This document shows positions 32,603 through 41,565 of a stretch of 64,000 bases of DNA, one piece after another. Source of the DNA: Lachnospiraceae bacterium (GTDB lineage: Bacteria; Bacillota; Clostridia; Lachnospirales; Lachnospiraceae); assembly GCA_910575445.1 (NCBI GenBank), contig CAJTFW010000001.1, forward strand, positions 434,001 through 498,000, written 5' to 3'. Positions within the stretch are counted from its first letter, which is position 1. Each line of letters starts with the position of its first letter. The position numbers and the translations under genes are program-made. Below the pieces are notes generated by a model, which worked only from the letters and a program-made list of their open reading frames with translations, searched no databases and was not told the origin of the DNA.

Positions 32603-34096
32603 TTATTTTTGGAGTAATAGATATTGGCCATTGTCGGCTAGGATTTGGTAATTTGCAAGGGCAGGGTGGTCTTGCAAAAAGGGGATAGAGAGGATGAGCA
32701 GGCAGGTACTATCATTAGATAAAAAGGCTTCGATGCCACCGTCTCGGCAGTCTAGGTTGCCTTCCATCATCGCAAGCAAACGCATGTTCTGCTCCCAGGT
32801 GGTGGTATTGGCGTAGAGGAAGGGGTCGTAGGCGTCTAAATAGATAGTGGCGCCGGCTTTTTCATCCTGGCGGTCAAATTGTTCGATAACAAAGGTTTGC
32901 AGGTCGTTGGAGCGGGCACCACGGACGTTGTCCAGATAGTTTTGATAGGTAAAGGACAGGGTAGTGGCGCTAACGGTTAGAAGACACAACAAGGAGAGCA
33001 CAGCAGGGGCTTTGACAGAGGTGAAAAAGTAGGACAGGAAAATGGCGGCAAGCAGGCATAACGGGATGATGCAGGGGTATACATACCACATAAGCTTGGT
33101 GGATACAAGGGAAAACAGAAGAAGGGGGATAAAAAGCCATAAAAGGATGCCAGTCTGCTCATCTAGGGGCATGGGGGTGTCAGAGGCTCTAAGAGGACAC
33201 AGCCAGAGGCAGACGATACCTAGCAGAACAAGGATGCTTAGATATCCATAGATATAGTCAAAATTAAAAAAGATGGAAGACAGATAGAAAGAGAATGGAA
33301 AGCCATGGCCTTCTAAGCCACCAGCGGCGGTGCGGCCGGCTAGGTCGGCTTCGTACATTTTCTGAAAGAACGTAAAGCCATCGTACTGAAAACGCAAGAT
33401 GGCCCATAGAAGGATGGGAAAAAGAGCACAGAAGATAGAGGCAGCAAAGATATGGGGACGAAGCTTATGCAGTTGCTTAGTTAATAAAAGGAAGAAAAGG
33501 CCAATGACTGCGATGATACCAGCATGGAAACTTTTGGTTAAAAAAGCAAGAGAAAAACACAGGGCGCAGACTAAGAGCCAGCGTTGATTTTTACGAATTT
33601 GTAACATAGAAAGCATAGCAAGGGTAAAAAGTAAAAGATATAAACTATCTGCATCACCAGCGCGGACAAGATGGGCTTTGAAGGGAAAATAGTTGGCAGT
33701 CAGAAGCGCCATAGTGAAAAGGGAGGCAAGTTTTCCGTAACGTTTGGCAAAAAGCCCGGTGCAAAGGACTGTAATAAGGTAAAAAAGGGCAGAGAAAAAG
33801 CGCAGCCCCAAAGCATTGAAGCCAAAGATGGAAAAGCCTGCGATAATGGTTAGAAAAGATAGCGGAGGTTTGACATTCCAGTAGTCTGGAAGGTCTAGGT
33901 AGGTGTTGATAAGGTAGTTGTGGTTTTTCATCATCTCATAGGCGGAGATGCCATGACGGGCTTCATCCCAGGAGTCGATAGCAGCGATAGGAAGGCAGCG
34001 GAAGCAGAGAAAAGCAGTGATGGCAGATAGCAGGATAAACAGAAAAGGATAAAGTTTTTCTATAATAGTTAGTAAAGTATTGTATGATTTTTGCAT
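32603..34096 (-). CDS. GT39/ArnT-like membrane glycosyltransferase
   Basis: Integral membrane GT-C glycosyltransferase of 497 residues with about a dozen predicted membrane segments. The acidic motif DSWDEARHG in the first external loop (about residue 40) and the VKPP sequence after it are hallmarks of PMT/ArnT-type transferases, which use polyprenyl-phosphate sugars. I chose ATG 34096, with TGGAG six bases upstream. It is divergently oriented from the polysaccharide locus and may modify the same polymer or a lipid; the acceptor is unknown. Confidence 0.85.
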   Translation of the reverse strand: MQKSYNTLLTIIEKLYPFLFILLSAITAFLCFRCLPIAAIDSWDEARHGISAYEMMKNHNYLINTYLDLPDYWNVKPPLSFLTIIAGFSIFGFNALGLRFFSALFYLITVLCTGLFAKRYGKLASLFTMALLTANYFPFKAHLVRAGDADSLYLLLFTLAMLSMLQIRKNQRWLLVCALCFSLAFLTKSFHAGIIAVIGLFFLLLTKQLHKLRPHIFAASIFCALFPILLWAILRFQYDGFTFFQKMYEADLAGRTAAGGLEGHGFPFSFYLSSIFFNFDYIYGYLSILVLLGIVCLWLCPLRASDTPMPLDEQTGILLWLFIPLLLFSLVSTKLMWYVYPCIIPLCLLAAIFLSYFFTSVKAPAVLSLLCLLTVSATTLSFTYQNYLDNVRGARSNDLQTFVIEQFDRQDEKAGATIYLDAYDPFLYANTTTWEQNMRLLAMMEGNLDCRDGGIEAFLSNDSTCLLILSIPFLQDHPALANYQILADNGQYLLLQK

Positions 34097-34170
34097 ATAA
34101 GTCTCCATTAAGATGCGAGTTATTTGAATAGGGTTAATATAGCATGTTTGGGAGGAAAAATCCAGGGTAC

Positions 34171-34199
34171 TTGTAATAATTCTGTAATAATGTTATAAT
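34171..34199 (+). promoter_or_regulatory. sigma-A promoter at the head of the polysaccharide locus
   Basis: TTGTAA at 34171-34176 and TATAAT at 34194-34199 with a 17-bp spacer. Confidence 0.65.
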
Positions 34200-34247
34200 C
34201 AACCAAAATATAGTAGAATATTTGGATAGAATATAGATGAAAGGATT

Positions 34248-34269
34248 GGCAGTATCGAGGGATACTGCC
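34248..34269 (+). promoter_or_regulatory. leader hairpin before the polysaccharide locus
   Basis: GGCAGTATC, loop GAGG, GATACTGCC forms a perfect 9-bp stem about 40 nt before the first gene. It is followed by CGTTTGTGTT, a weak T-rich tract, so it could act as an attenuator or an mRNA stabiliser. Confidence 0.5.
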
Positions 34270-34307
34270 CGTTTGTGTTATCTACTTGGACTTTGAGGAG
34301 GATTGGG

Positions 34308-35306
34308 TTGGAGAGACGGTTAGTGGTTCCGGTGGTGGGGATTTTGATTGGGCTATTGGCTTTTTTTGTGGGAGAGACAGGGGGCCTAGAAAATGGATTT
34401 ACGCTGCTAAGGTATCATAATGCAGATGCAAAGTTTTTGGGAGACTTGGTGATTACAAGTGTGGAGGAAGGAATTCAGATTCTGGATATCGAAGGGAATG
34501 TGGTGAAGCATTTGGAGGATGTATCGGCTTCCTGGCTGTATACGGCAGAGGTGGATGATGGGAAATGCCATGCAGTTGCCTATAGCAATCACAACAAAGA
34601 GACTTGTATATTAAAGCTAAAAGCTTTAGAAGATTTTGAGGTTTTGGAACATCAGAAGGTTTTAACAACAGATGTCCTAGCGATTGACCCAATTCTTGTT
34701 CAGGGAGAGGATGGGTGGTATTTGACACATACGTTGATTGAAGGGACGATTAATAATCCTGACCCTAACGGAGATAATGGGCGTTATACGGTTCGGTTGT
34801 ATCGCTCAGAGGATTTGGAAGAGTGGGAGTATGTGACAGATATTATCAGCGAAAAGAAGAATATTGAGGATGGGGATATTCGATATATAGATGGAATATT
34901 TTATTATTTTTTTGAGATGGAACATTATGATAAAGGGCCATCAGCCATCTGTATGATGAAGTCTGAGGATAATGGGAAGACTTGGAGTAAGCCAAAGGAG
35001 CTTTTGCCAGCAGTGGCAGACCAGGAGATGGCCAGCTGTGAGAGGACGGAGTCTGGATGGCGACTTTATATAAGTAGTGATATTGCTTGTGTGGGGGAGA
35101 GCTATCAGGGAGCTTTTGTTTATTACAGAGATTTTACTTCAGATTTTGAGCCGGTGGGAGAGCTTCAGGCTTCAAAGATGCCAGATAATCAGGCAGTACG
35201 GCTTTATGAGGTAAAGAAAATAGATGGGAAGCTTTGTTTTTTGTTTGCTAGAAATTTTTTGACGGATTGTGATTTGTTATTGCGGACGTTGGAGAGTGAA
35301 GAATAA
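34308..35306 (+). CDS. membrane-anchored beta-propeller protein, glycosidase-like
   Basis: A 332-residue protein with one N-terminal membrane segment (about residues 5-22) and a repeated beta-blade region. Phrases such as [26 protein letters not shown] and [19 protein letters not shown] are typical of five-bladed GH43/GH32/sialidase-like propellers (the SEDNGKTW phrase resembles an Asp-box). Catalytic residues cannot be assigned by eye. I chose TTG 34308, nine bases after GAGGAGG. It is the first gene of the surface polysaccharide locus and may trim or bind the polymer. Confidence 0.6.
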   Translation: MERRLVVPVVGILIGLLAFFVGETGGLENGFTLLRYHNADAKFLGDLVITSVEEGIQILDIEGNVVKHLEDVSASWLYTAEVDDGKCHAVAYSNHNKETCILKLKALEDFEVLEHQKVLTTDVLAIDPILVQGEDGWYLTHTLIEGTINNPDPNGDNGRYTVRLYRSEDLEEWEYVTDIISEKKNIEDGDIRYIDGIFYYFFEMEHYDKGPSAICMMKSEDNGKTWSKPKELLPAVADQEMASCERTESGWRLYISSDIACVGESYQGAFVYYRDFTSDFEPVGELQASKMPDNQAVRLYEVKKIDGKLCFLFARNFLTDCDLLLRTLESEE

Positions 35307-35322
35307 AGGAGGAATTTATAAG

Positions 35323-36192
35323 ATGAAAGGAATTATATTAGCAGGTGGTTCAGGGACAAGGTTATATCCGCTGACAAAAGCGGTGTCAAAACAGATTATG
35401 CCAGTCTATGATAAGCCAATGATTTATTATCCGCTGTCGATATTGATGTTAGCGGGGATTCGGGAGGTGCTTATTATCTCGACCCCCAGAGATTTACCGA
35501 TGTTTGAGGAGCTTCTAGGAGACGGGAAGCAGCTTGGGATGCGTTTTGAGTACGCAGTACAGGATGCGCCTAGAGGACTGGCAGATGCTTTTATTATTGG
35601 AGCGGATTTTATCGGAAAAGACAGTGTGGCACTGATTCTTGGGGATAATATTTTCTATGGACAAAGTTTCTCAAAGGTGCTTAAGAGAGTGGCGTCTTAT
35701 GAGAGCGGAGCGACGATTTTTGGGTATTATGTAAGAGACCCGCGGGAGTATGGCGTGGTGGAATTTGATGAAGAGGGAATGGCTGTCTCGATTGAGGAAA
35801 AGCCAGAGCATCCAAAGTCAAACTATGCAGTGCCAGGATTGTATTTTTATGACAATGATGTGGTAGAGATTGCAAAAAATGTCAAGCCTTCGGCGCGCGG
35901 AGAGATTGAGATTACCAGCATCAACAATGAGTACCTAAGAAGAGGAACGCTTCGGGTGGAGACTCTAGGGCGCGGCTTTGCATGGTTAGATACGGGGAAT
36001 CACGATGCACTTCTAGATGCAGCAGATTTTGTAGCAGCTTTTCAGAAGCGGCAGGGACTCTATATTTCCTGCATTGAGGAAATTGCTTTTCGGAGAAAAT
36101 TTATTGATAAAGAACAGCTTCTAAAGCTGGCAGAACCACTGATGAAGACCGCATATGGACAATATCTTGTAGATGTGGCGAACGGATTATAA
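35323..36192 (+). CDS. rfbA: glucose-1-phosphate thymidylyltransferase
   Basis: Forms dTDP-glucose from glucose-1-phosphate and dTTP, the first step to dTDP-L-rhamnose. The N-terminal nucleotide-binding signature [17 protein letters not shown] and the following [13 protein letters not shown] are characteristic, as are [10 protein letters not shown] and the sugar-site region [19 protein letters not shown]. The 289-residue length is normal for the short form. ATG 35323 follows AAGGAGG. rfbB and rfbD are not in this window. Confidence 0.95.
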   Translation: MKGIILAGGSGTRLYPLTKAVSKQIMPVYDKPMIYYPLSILMLAGIREVLIISTPRDLPMFEELLGDGKQLGMRFEYAVQDAPRGLADAFIIGADFIGKDSVALILGDNIFYGQSFSKVLKRVASYESGATIFGYYVRDPREYGVVEFDEEGMAVSIEEKPEHPKSNYAVPGLYFYDNDVVEIAKNVKPSARGEIEITSINNEYLRRGTLRVETLGRGFAWLDTGNHDALLDAADFVAAFQKRQGLYISCIEEIAFRRKFIDKEQLLKLAEPLMKTAYGQYLVDVANGL

Positions 36193-36235
36193 AAATAATT
36201 GAATATATGGATGTAGAACTTTAAAAACAGCAGGA

Positions 36236-36310
36236 GCATATCCAATGCCGGGAAGGATTTTCGGACGCAAGGCGGCTGAAAATGCTTCCGTATACAGGCA
36301 TTGGATATGC
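36236..36310 (+). repeat. long-hairpin element, type C, related to type A
   Basis: Perfect 14-bp outer arms GCATATCCAATGCC / GGCATTGGATATGC surround an inner stem GGAAGGATTTTC / GAAAATGCTTCC and an apical ACGCAAGGCGG. The flanks AACTTTAAAAACAGCA before and CGGATGCGGAACTCTAA after match the flanks and tail of the type A elements, although the stems differ. It lies between rfbA and rfbC. Confidence 0.75.
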
Positions 36311-36358
36311 GGATGCGGAACTCTAATAATAAGCGGAACTCTAATCAGGAGAAAGATA

Positions 36359-36910
36359 ATGGGAAAAATTACGATAGAGACATGTAATATTGAGGGATTA
36401 AAGGTGATTACACCGACCGTCTTTGGGGATGAGCGTGGATATTTTATGGAGACTTATAATTATAAGGATTATAAGGAAGCTGGAATTGATATGGAATTTG
36501 TACAGGATAATCAGTCGGCATCGAAAAGGGGTGTTCTGCGGGGGTTACATTTCCAGATTCAGTATCCACAGGACAAGCTGGTACGGGTAGTGAGCGGAGA
36601 GGTATTTGATGTGGCGGTGGATTTAAGGCCGGACTCTAAGACATATGGACAGTGGTATGGTGTGATTTTGTCGGCAGAAAATAAGAAGCAGTTTTTTATT
36701 CCGAAAAATTTTGCACATGGATTTTTAGTGTTGTCGGAGTATGCAGAGTTTGCGTATAAATGTACTGATTTTTATCATCCAAATGATGAGGGCGGGCTGT
36801 TTTATAACGACCCGGAGATTGGGATTGAGTGGCCGATTCCAGAGGGAATGGAGTTGATTATCTCTGAAAAAGACCAAAAATGGGGTACGCTAAAAGAGTT
36901 GACTAGATAA
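36359..36910 (+). CDS. rfbC: dTDP-4-dehydrorhamnose 3,5-epimerase
   Basis: Third enzyme of dTDP-L-rhamnose synthesis, a cupin-fold epimerase. The 183-residue protein shows QDNQSASKRGVLRGLHFQ with the catalytic His, VDLRPDSKTYGQW, and the FAHGFLVLSEYAEFAYKCTDFY block with the catalytic Tyr. I chose ATG 36359, with CAGGAGAA upstream; a longer frame begins inside the hairpin element and is rejected. Confidence 0.95.
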   Translation: MGKITIETCNIEGLKVITPTVFGDERGYFMETYNYKDYKEAGIDMEFVQDNQSASKRGVLRGLHFQIQYPQDKLVRVVSGEVFDVAVDLRPDSKTYGQWYGVILSAENKKQFFIPKNFAHGFLVLSEYAEFAYKCTDFYHPNDEGGLFYNDPEIGIEWPIPEGMELIISEKDQKWGTLKELTR

Positions 36911-36922
36911 GGAGAACCCTGT

Positions 36923-37735
36923 ATGGTTCGTATGTTTAGGGAATTTTGGGAGAATCGAAAGCTGATATGGAAGCTTTCCAAAAATGATTTTAAGACACGG
37001 TATGCGGGGTCTTATTTTGGTGTGGTCTGGGCGATGGTACAGCCAGTGGTGATTGTGTTGGTGTACTGGTTTGTGTTTCAGATTGGGCTAAATAATGCGA
37101 CAGCACAGCTAAAAGAGGGGATTCCGGTGCCGTTTGTGCTCTGGTTAGTCAGTGGGATTGTGCCTTGGTTTTATTTTTCGGAGAGTTTGAGTAATGGAAC
37201 AAATGCGCTTTTAGAGTATCATTATCTGGTGAAAAAGGTGGTATTTCAGATTGATATACTACCTCTGGTTAAGACGATTGCAGCAGTCTTTATCCATGGT
37301 TTTTTTGTGGTGTTTATGTTGGTGCTGTTTGCGTTTTATGGGTATTATCCGGGGGTGCATACGCTGAAGATAGTGTATTTTAGTATAAGCCTGATGGTGT
37401 TTGTGACGGGACTTTGTATGCTGACAAGTGCGTTGGTGGTGTTCTTTCGAGATTTAAGTCAGATTATTAATATTTTTTTGCAGGTTGGGATTTGGATGAC
37501 GCCGATTATGTGGTCGCTAGAGGATTTGCTGGTAAAATATCCGTTTTTGGGCGTGTTAAAGCTGAATCCGCTTTGCTATATTGTGTATGGGTATCGGGGG
37601 ACGCTCTTTGGGACGGAAGGGATTGCTGAACTGGGGTGGATGAATATCTACTTTTGGGGGATGACGGTATTTGTGTGGATTGTGGGATGTACAATCTTTA
37701 GGAAGTTGAAGGTGCATTTTGCGGATGTGCTTTAA
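36923..37735 (+). CDS. polysaccharide ABC exporter permease (Wzm/TagG-like)
   Basis: ABC-2 type permease of 270 residues with six predicted membrane segments. The N-terminal amphipathic stretch ENRKLIWKLSKNDFKTRYAGSYFG and the later GIVPWFYFSE and LNPLCYIVYGYR are typical of polysaccharide or teichoic acid exporters. It should move lipid-linked polymer across the membrane together with the ATPase at 37957. It lies 12 bp after rfbC. Confidence 0.9.
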   Translation: MVRMFREFWENRKLIWKLSKNDFKTRYAGSYFGVVWAMVQPVVIVLVYWFVFQIGLNNATAQLKEGIPVPFVLWLVSGIVPWFYFSESLSNGTNALLEYHYLVKKVVFQIDILPLVKTIAAVFIHGFFVVFMLVLFAFYGYYPGVHTLKIVYFSISLMVFVTGLCMLTSALVVFFRDLSQIINIFLQVGIWMTPIMWSLEDLLVKYPFLGVLKLNPLCYIVYGYRGTLFGTEGIAELGWMNIYFWGMTVFVWIVGCTIFRKLKVHFADVL

Positions 37736-37745
37736 ATAAGTGACG

Positions 37746-37896
37746 CCAGCTATGGGCAGATGTTCCTTCCAGACCCCGCTCGCGCTTAATGAACGCCTGT
37801 AGCGGTACTAAACTCGCGACTGCGCGTATCCGCTTGCGCTCGTTAAGTGCCGACGGCGTCCAATGGGTCTTGCAGGAACATCTGCCCATATCCGGC
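37746..37896. repeat. long-hairpin element, type B copy 2
   Basis: Long imperfect palindrome between the exporter permease and ATPase genes. Arms ATGGGCAGATGTTCCT / AGGAACATCTGCCCAT are perfect; CAGACCC / GGGTCTTG and GAACGCC / GGCGTCC follow inward. The core from CAGACCCCGCTCGCGC onwards is nearly identical to the element at 32372. Confidence 0.8.
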
Positions 37897-37956
37897 TGAG
37901 ATTGTGGGGCGGATGTTATAAGAGATTGGTGATGGATGGGAGAATGAAAGGGATAT

Positions 37957-39243
37957 ATGGCAATGGGCAGGGATGCGATTCGGTTGGAACATGTGACAAA
38001 AATTTATAAATTGTATGGGCGTAATCGGGACAGGTTGAAGGATTCGCTTGGACTTACGAAAAAGAAGTGTTATCAGGAGCATTATGCACTTCGGGATGTG
38101 AGTATGACGATTGGGCAGGGGGAGACAGTTGGGATTATTGGGGTAAATGGTTCCGGGAAGTCGACAATTTTAAAGATTATTACAGGGGTTTTAAGTGCGA
38201 CGAGTGGGGAGATGGAGATTAATGGGCGGATTTCGGCTCTTTTGGAGTTGGGGGCTGGCTTTAATATGGAGTATACGGGGCTTGAGAATGTGTATCTGAA
38301 TGGGACAATGCTTGGGTTCTCGGAGGAGGAGATTAAGGAGCGACTTTCAGATATTTTGGAGTTTGCAGATATTGGGGAGTTTATTCATCAGCCGGTGAAG
38401 ACGTATTCGAGCGGAATGTTTGTAAGACTGGCGTTTGCGGTGGCGATTAATATTGACCCGGAGATATTGATTGTGGATGAGGCATTGTCGGTGGGAGATG
38501 TCTTTTTTCAGGCGAAATGTTATCATAAGTTTGAGGAGTTTAAGAAGTTAGGGAAGACGATATTGTTTGTCAGTCATGATTTGACAAGTATTGCTAAGTA
38601 TTGTGACCGGGTGGTTCTTTTGCATAAGGGTGTAAAACTTTCAGAGGGTTCCGCAAAAGATATGGTCAATATGTATAAGAAGCTTTTGGTACATCAGTTA
38701 GATGAAGAGACGCTTGAGGATGTTGGCGGAAAGAGTGAGATTGATAAGCATACGGAAGAAGGAAAGGCGTGGAAGGACCATTTTGAGGTGAATCCTTCAA
38801 TAATAGACTATGGGGAGAAGCAGGCGGAGATTGTGGATTTTGGGATTATTGACCAATACGGGCAATTTTCAAGTATTATTGAGAAGGGTTCCACATGCCA
38901 GATTAAGGCGAAGTTATATTTTCACAGCCGGATAAAAAATCCAATATTTACCATTACCATTCGGAATAAGCAGGGAACGGATATTACCGGGACAAACAGT
39001 ATGTTTGAGCGGGTTGAGACGGGGACTGTAGAGGCAGGGGAGACGCGGATTGTAACGTATACACAGAGGATTGATTTGCAGGGAGGGGATTATCTGCTTT
39101 CGCTTGGGTGTACGGGGTATGTAAAGGATGAGTTTAAGGTGTACCACAGACTGTATGATTTGGTGGGGATGACGGTCTTGTCGGATAAAGATACTGTGGG
39201 CTTTTATGATATGAACACAGTGATTACGGTGGAGAAAGGATAA
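37957..39243 (+). CDS. polysaccharide ABC exporter ATPase with Wzt-like C-terminal domain
   Basis: ATPase of 428 residues. The first 245 residues are the nucleotide-binding domain with Walker A (GVNGSGKST), signature (VKTYSSGMFVRLAFAVA) and Walker B (ILIVDEALSVGD). The remaining part (about 275-428) is a beta-sandwich like the Wzt C-terminal carbohydrate-binding domain, with the phrases EIVDFGIIDQYGQ and GDYLLSLGC. In E. coli O9a the equivalent domain recognises the capped polymer end. The next gene encodes a candidate capping enzyme, which supports that reading. Confidence 0.88.
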   Translation: MAMGRDAIRLEHVTKIYKLYGRNRDRLKDSLGLTKKKCYQEHYALRDVSMTIGQGETVGIIGVNGSGKSTILKIITGVLSATSGEMEINGRISALLELGAGFNMEYTGLENVYLNGTMLGFSEEEIKERLSDILEFADIGEFIHQPVKTYSSGMFVRLAFAVAINIDPEILIVDEALSVGDVFFQAKCYHKFEEFKKLGKTILFVSHDLTSIAKYCDRVVLLHKGVKLSEGSAKDMVNMYKKLLVHQLDEETLEDVGGKSEIDKHTEEGKAWKDHFEVNPSIIDYGEKQAEIVDFGIIDQYGQFSSIIEKGSTCQIKAKLYFHSRIKNPIFTITIRNKQGTDITGTNSMFERVETGTVEAGETRIVTYTQRIDLQGGDYLLSLGCTGYVKDEFKVYHRLYDLVGMTVLSDKDTVGFYDMNTVITVEKG

Positions 39244-39280
39244 TGCCAGGCTGTCTTAGATTAAGGAGGTGACGCCTTCT

Positions 39281-41446
39281 ATGGAGAGTGTAATAGAGGA
39301 GCGGTATGGAAAGGTAACGGTTCACTATTTTGAAGAAGATGGGGTAGAGCTTCAAAAGGCACGCCCGGAAGATGTGCGAATAGGGGAGCTTTTGGAGGAA
39401 GGATATGATTGCAGGAAGGGGACAATAAGCTTTTGGCCAGTGCTTTATCATTTGTCTCACTTAAGAGAAAATCTGACAGAGTGGCTTCCAATTCAAAAAG
39501 AGGACACGGTGTTAGAGTTTGGGGCAGACAGCGGACAGCTTACGGGAGGATTTTTAAAGAAGGCAGAACAAATGTTCTGCCTAGAAGAAAGCATTGCCCG
39601 TTGCCGGATGCTGGCGAAAAGACATAGAGAAGCAGAAAATCTAACCGTCTATGCAGGCGACCCTTGGAAAAATCTAAGGAGGTTATCAGAAGGGGAGAAT
39701 AGAGAGCCTGTTAGGCAATATGATTGGATAATAGCACCAAATCTGTTCTATTTGGCTACGCTTTCTTTTTCAGGAGCACATAGGGAGGCAGAAGCTTTAG
39801 CGCTTTTAAAATCTTATCTAAGACCAGGTGGACATCTGGTGATTGCAGCGGATAACCGTTTTGGGCTAAAATACTGGGCAGGAGCGATGGAGCCGCATAC
39901 AGGAAGATATTTTGACAGTCTAGAGGGAGAGAAAGGGACGTATTCTAAGCGAGAATTAGAGAAGATACTGCAAGAGAGTGGCTGTCAGGATGTGGTATTT
40001 TATTATCCTTATCCAGAGCGGTGGTTTCCGATGGCGCTTTACTCGGATGAGTGGCTTCCCAAAGCGGGAGAGTTGAATCGCAATCTGCGCAATTTTGAGG
40101 GAGAGCGCCTGGTGCTTTTTGAAGAAGAAAAGGTCTATGACAAGTTGATTGCAGATGGGAGATTTTCTGAATTTTCCAATGCATATTTGTGTGTGATTGG
40201 GCCAAAGACAAAGGAGCAGACGGTCTTTGTAAAATATTCTAATGACCGGGCAAAAGAGTTTGCACTTCGCACAGATATTGTGAAAAAAATAACAGATTAT
40301 AAGGTGTGCAAAATCCCAATTGGAGAAGAAGCCAGAGCGCATGTGCAGAGGATGAAGCACTGGGAAGAAGTGCTGACGCCGCTCTATCAGAGACATCAGA
40401 TAGGCGTAAATCGCTGCGTTTTAGAGGGCGATGGGGCTTGTTTTGAATATTTAAAAGGGAGTACCTTGGAGGAACGGCTAGACACACTTAGACGTCAGAA
40501 GGATTATGCAGGACTGACTTCTGAGATATTGAGATTTCAAAGGCTTTTGACAGAGACGTTAGCTTCAGAGGCAATTCCTTTTGTAAAAAGTGAAACATTT
40601 GTTCAGATGTTTGGAAATCCAGAATTTACCAAAGCGTACAAGGGAGCGCCTTGTAATAACTTAGACTGGATATTTGGAAATCTGATGGAGACAGAAGATG
40701 GGCTCTGGATGATTGACTATGAGTGGACATTTGAGGTACAGGTTCCCATAGAATATCTGCTTTGGCGGGCATTGTCTCTCTATCTTTATGGCCGGGAAGA
40801 TGTAAGTGGACTGGGAATTATGACACAGGTTGGTATTTCTAAGGAGGAAGAACGTATATTCGAGGAGATGGAGCACCATTTCCAGCTTTGGCTTTTGCAG
40901 GGAACGGTTACGATTGGAGCACAATATCTGGCAACTGCGGGGCGTACGATTATGCTTGAAGATATGCTGAAAACTGCGAAGAAGGAACGGGTGCAAGTCT
41001 ACTTGGACAGAGGAGAGGGATTTTCGGAGGCAGACAGCTTTTGGATGGATGCAGAGCCAGATAAGAAGGGGATTATCCATATGGAGCTGGCTCTTCCAGC
41101 AGGCACAAAAGGACTTCGCATCGACCCGGCAGAGACTACTTGTCTGATAAAGATAAAACGATTGTTAGGTGAATTAAATGGAAGTTATCCTCTGGAATAT
41201 CTTCATAATGGGCGGGAACTAGAAGAAGAAGGAATCCTCTATACAACGTCAGACCCCAATATTACAGTGACAAATCTGGTCTGTGGAACAGCGCGTGTCT
41301 ATCTGGAGATGACAGTGCAAGAGCTTTATCCTGATACGGCGTATGCATGTATGAATCTTTTAAATCGTGTACGGGCAGCGGAGAGACTGTATCAGACGGG
41401 GGCTTTTCGGATGTTGAAGAAGATAAAGAGATTGTTGAAAAAATAA
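39281..41446 (+). CDS. methyltransferase-kinase fusion, WbdD-like architecture
   Basis: A 721-residue protein with three parts. Residues about 70-230 are a class I SAM methyltransferase (TVLEFGADSGQLTGGFL as motif I; LRPGGHLVIAADNRFGLKYW later). Residues about 310-490 look like an aminoglycoside-phosphotransferase-like kinase: VFVKYS with a candidate ATP-site Lys, FEYLKGSTLEERL as hinge, then NLDWIFGN and WMIDYEW as candidate catalytic and metal-binding motifs. Residues about 570-680 form a beta-rich domain (YLDRGEGFSEADSFW). WbdD of E. coli O9a also joins a methyltransferase to a kinase and ends polymer growth. ATG 39281 follows AAGGAGG; GTG 39269 overlaps the binding site and is rejected. 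Confidence 0.7.
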   Translation: MESVIEERYGKVTVHYFEEDGVELQKARPEDVRIGELLEEGYDCRKGTISFWPVLYHLSHLRENLTEWLPIQKEDTVLEFGADSGQLTGGFLKKAEQMFCLEESIARCRMLAKRHREAENLTVYAGDPWKNLRRLSEGENREPVRQYDWIIAPNLFYLATLSFSGAHREAEALALLKSYLRPGGHLVIAADNRFGLKYWAGAMEPHTGRYFDSLEGEKGTYSKRELEKILQESGCQDVVFYYPYPERWFPMALYSDEWLPKAGELNRNLRNFEGERLVLFEEEKVYDKLIADGRFSEFSNAYLCVIGPKTKEQTVFVKYSNDRAKEFALRTDIVKKITDYKVCKIPIGEEARAHVQRMKHWEEVLTPLYQRHQIGVNRCVLEGDGACFEYLKGSTLEERLDTLRRQKDYAGLTSEILRFQRLLTETLASEAIPFVKSETFVQMFGNPEFTKAYKGAPCNNLDWIFGNLMETEDGLWMIDYEWTFEVQVPIEYLLWRALSLYLYGREDVSGLGIMTQVGISKEEERIFEEMEHHFQLWLLQGTVTIGAQYLATAGRTIMLEDMLKTAKKERVQVYLDRGEGFSEADSFWMDAEPDKKGIIHMELALPAGTKGLRIDPAETTCLIKIKRLLGELNGSYPLEYLHNGRELEEEGILYTTSDPNITVTNLVCGTARVYLEMTVQELYPDTAYACMNLLNRVRAAERLYQTGAFRMLKKIKRLLKK

Positions 41447-41565
41447 TGAGAAAGAGTATGAGGAATATCAGCCCATACCTAGCTGTTTTTAATAGCCTGA
41501 ATATATGATTGCTCTACGTTGTGAAACAACAATACAACACATATTATTATAGAAGGAACACAACT

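Noticed and set aside
32415-32688. Plus-strand open frames across the type B hairpin
   Set aside because: They have no binding site and follow the palindrome rather than a coding pattern.
36245-36358. N-terminal extension of rfbC beginning inside the hairpin element
   Set aside because: No ribosome binding site precedes it, the extension has no family match, and ATG 36359 has a good site and gives the usual length.
41519-41547. Promoter TTGTGA-17-TATTAT before the GT2 gene at 41566
   Set aside because: The implied start would lie only about 12 bases before the ATG, within the ribosome binding site.
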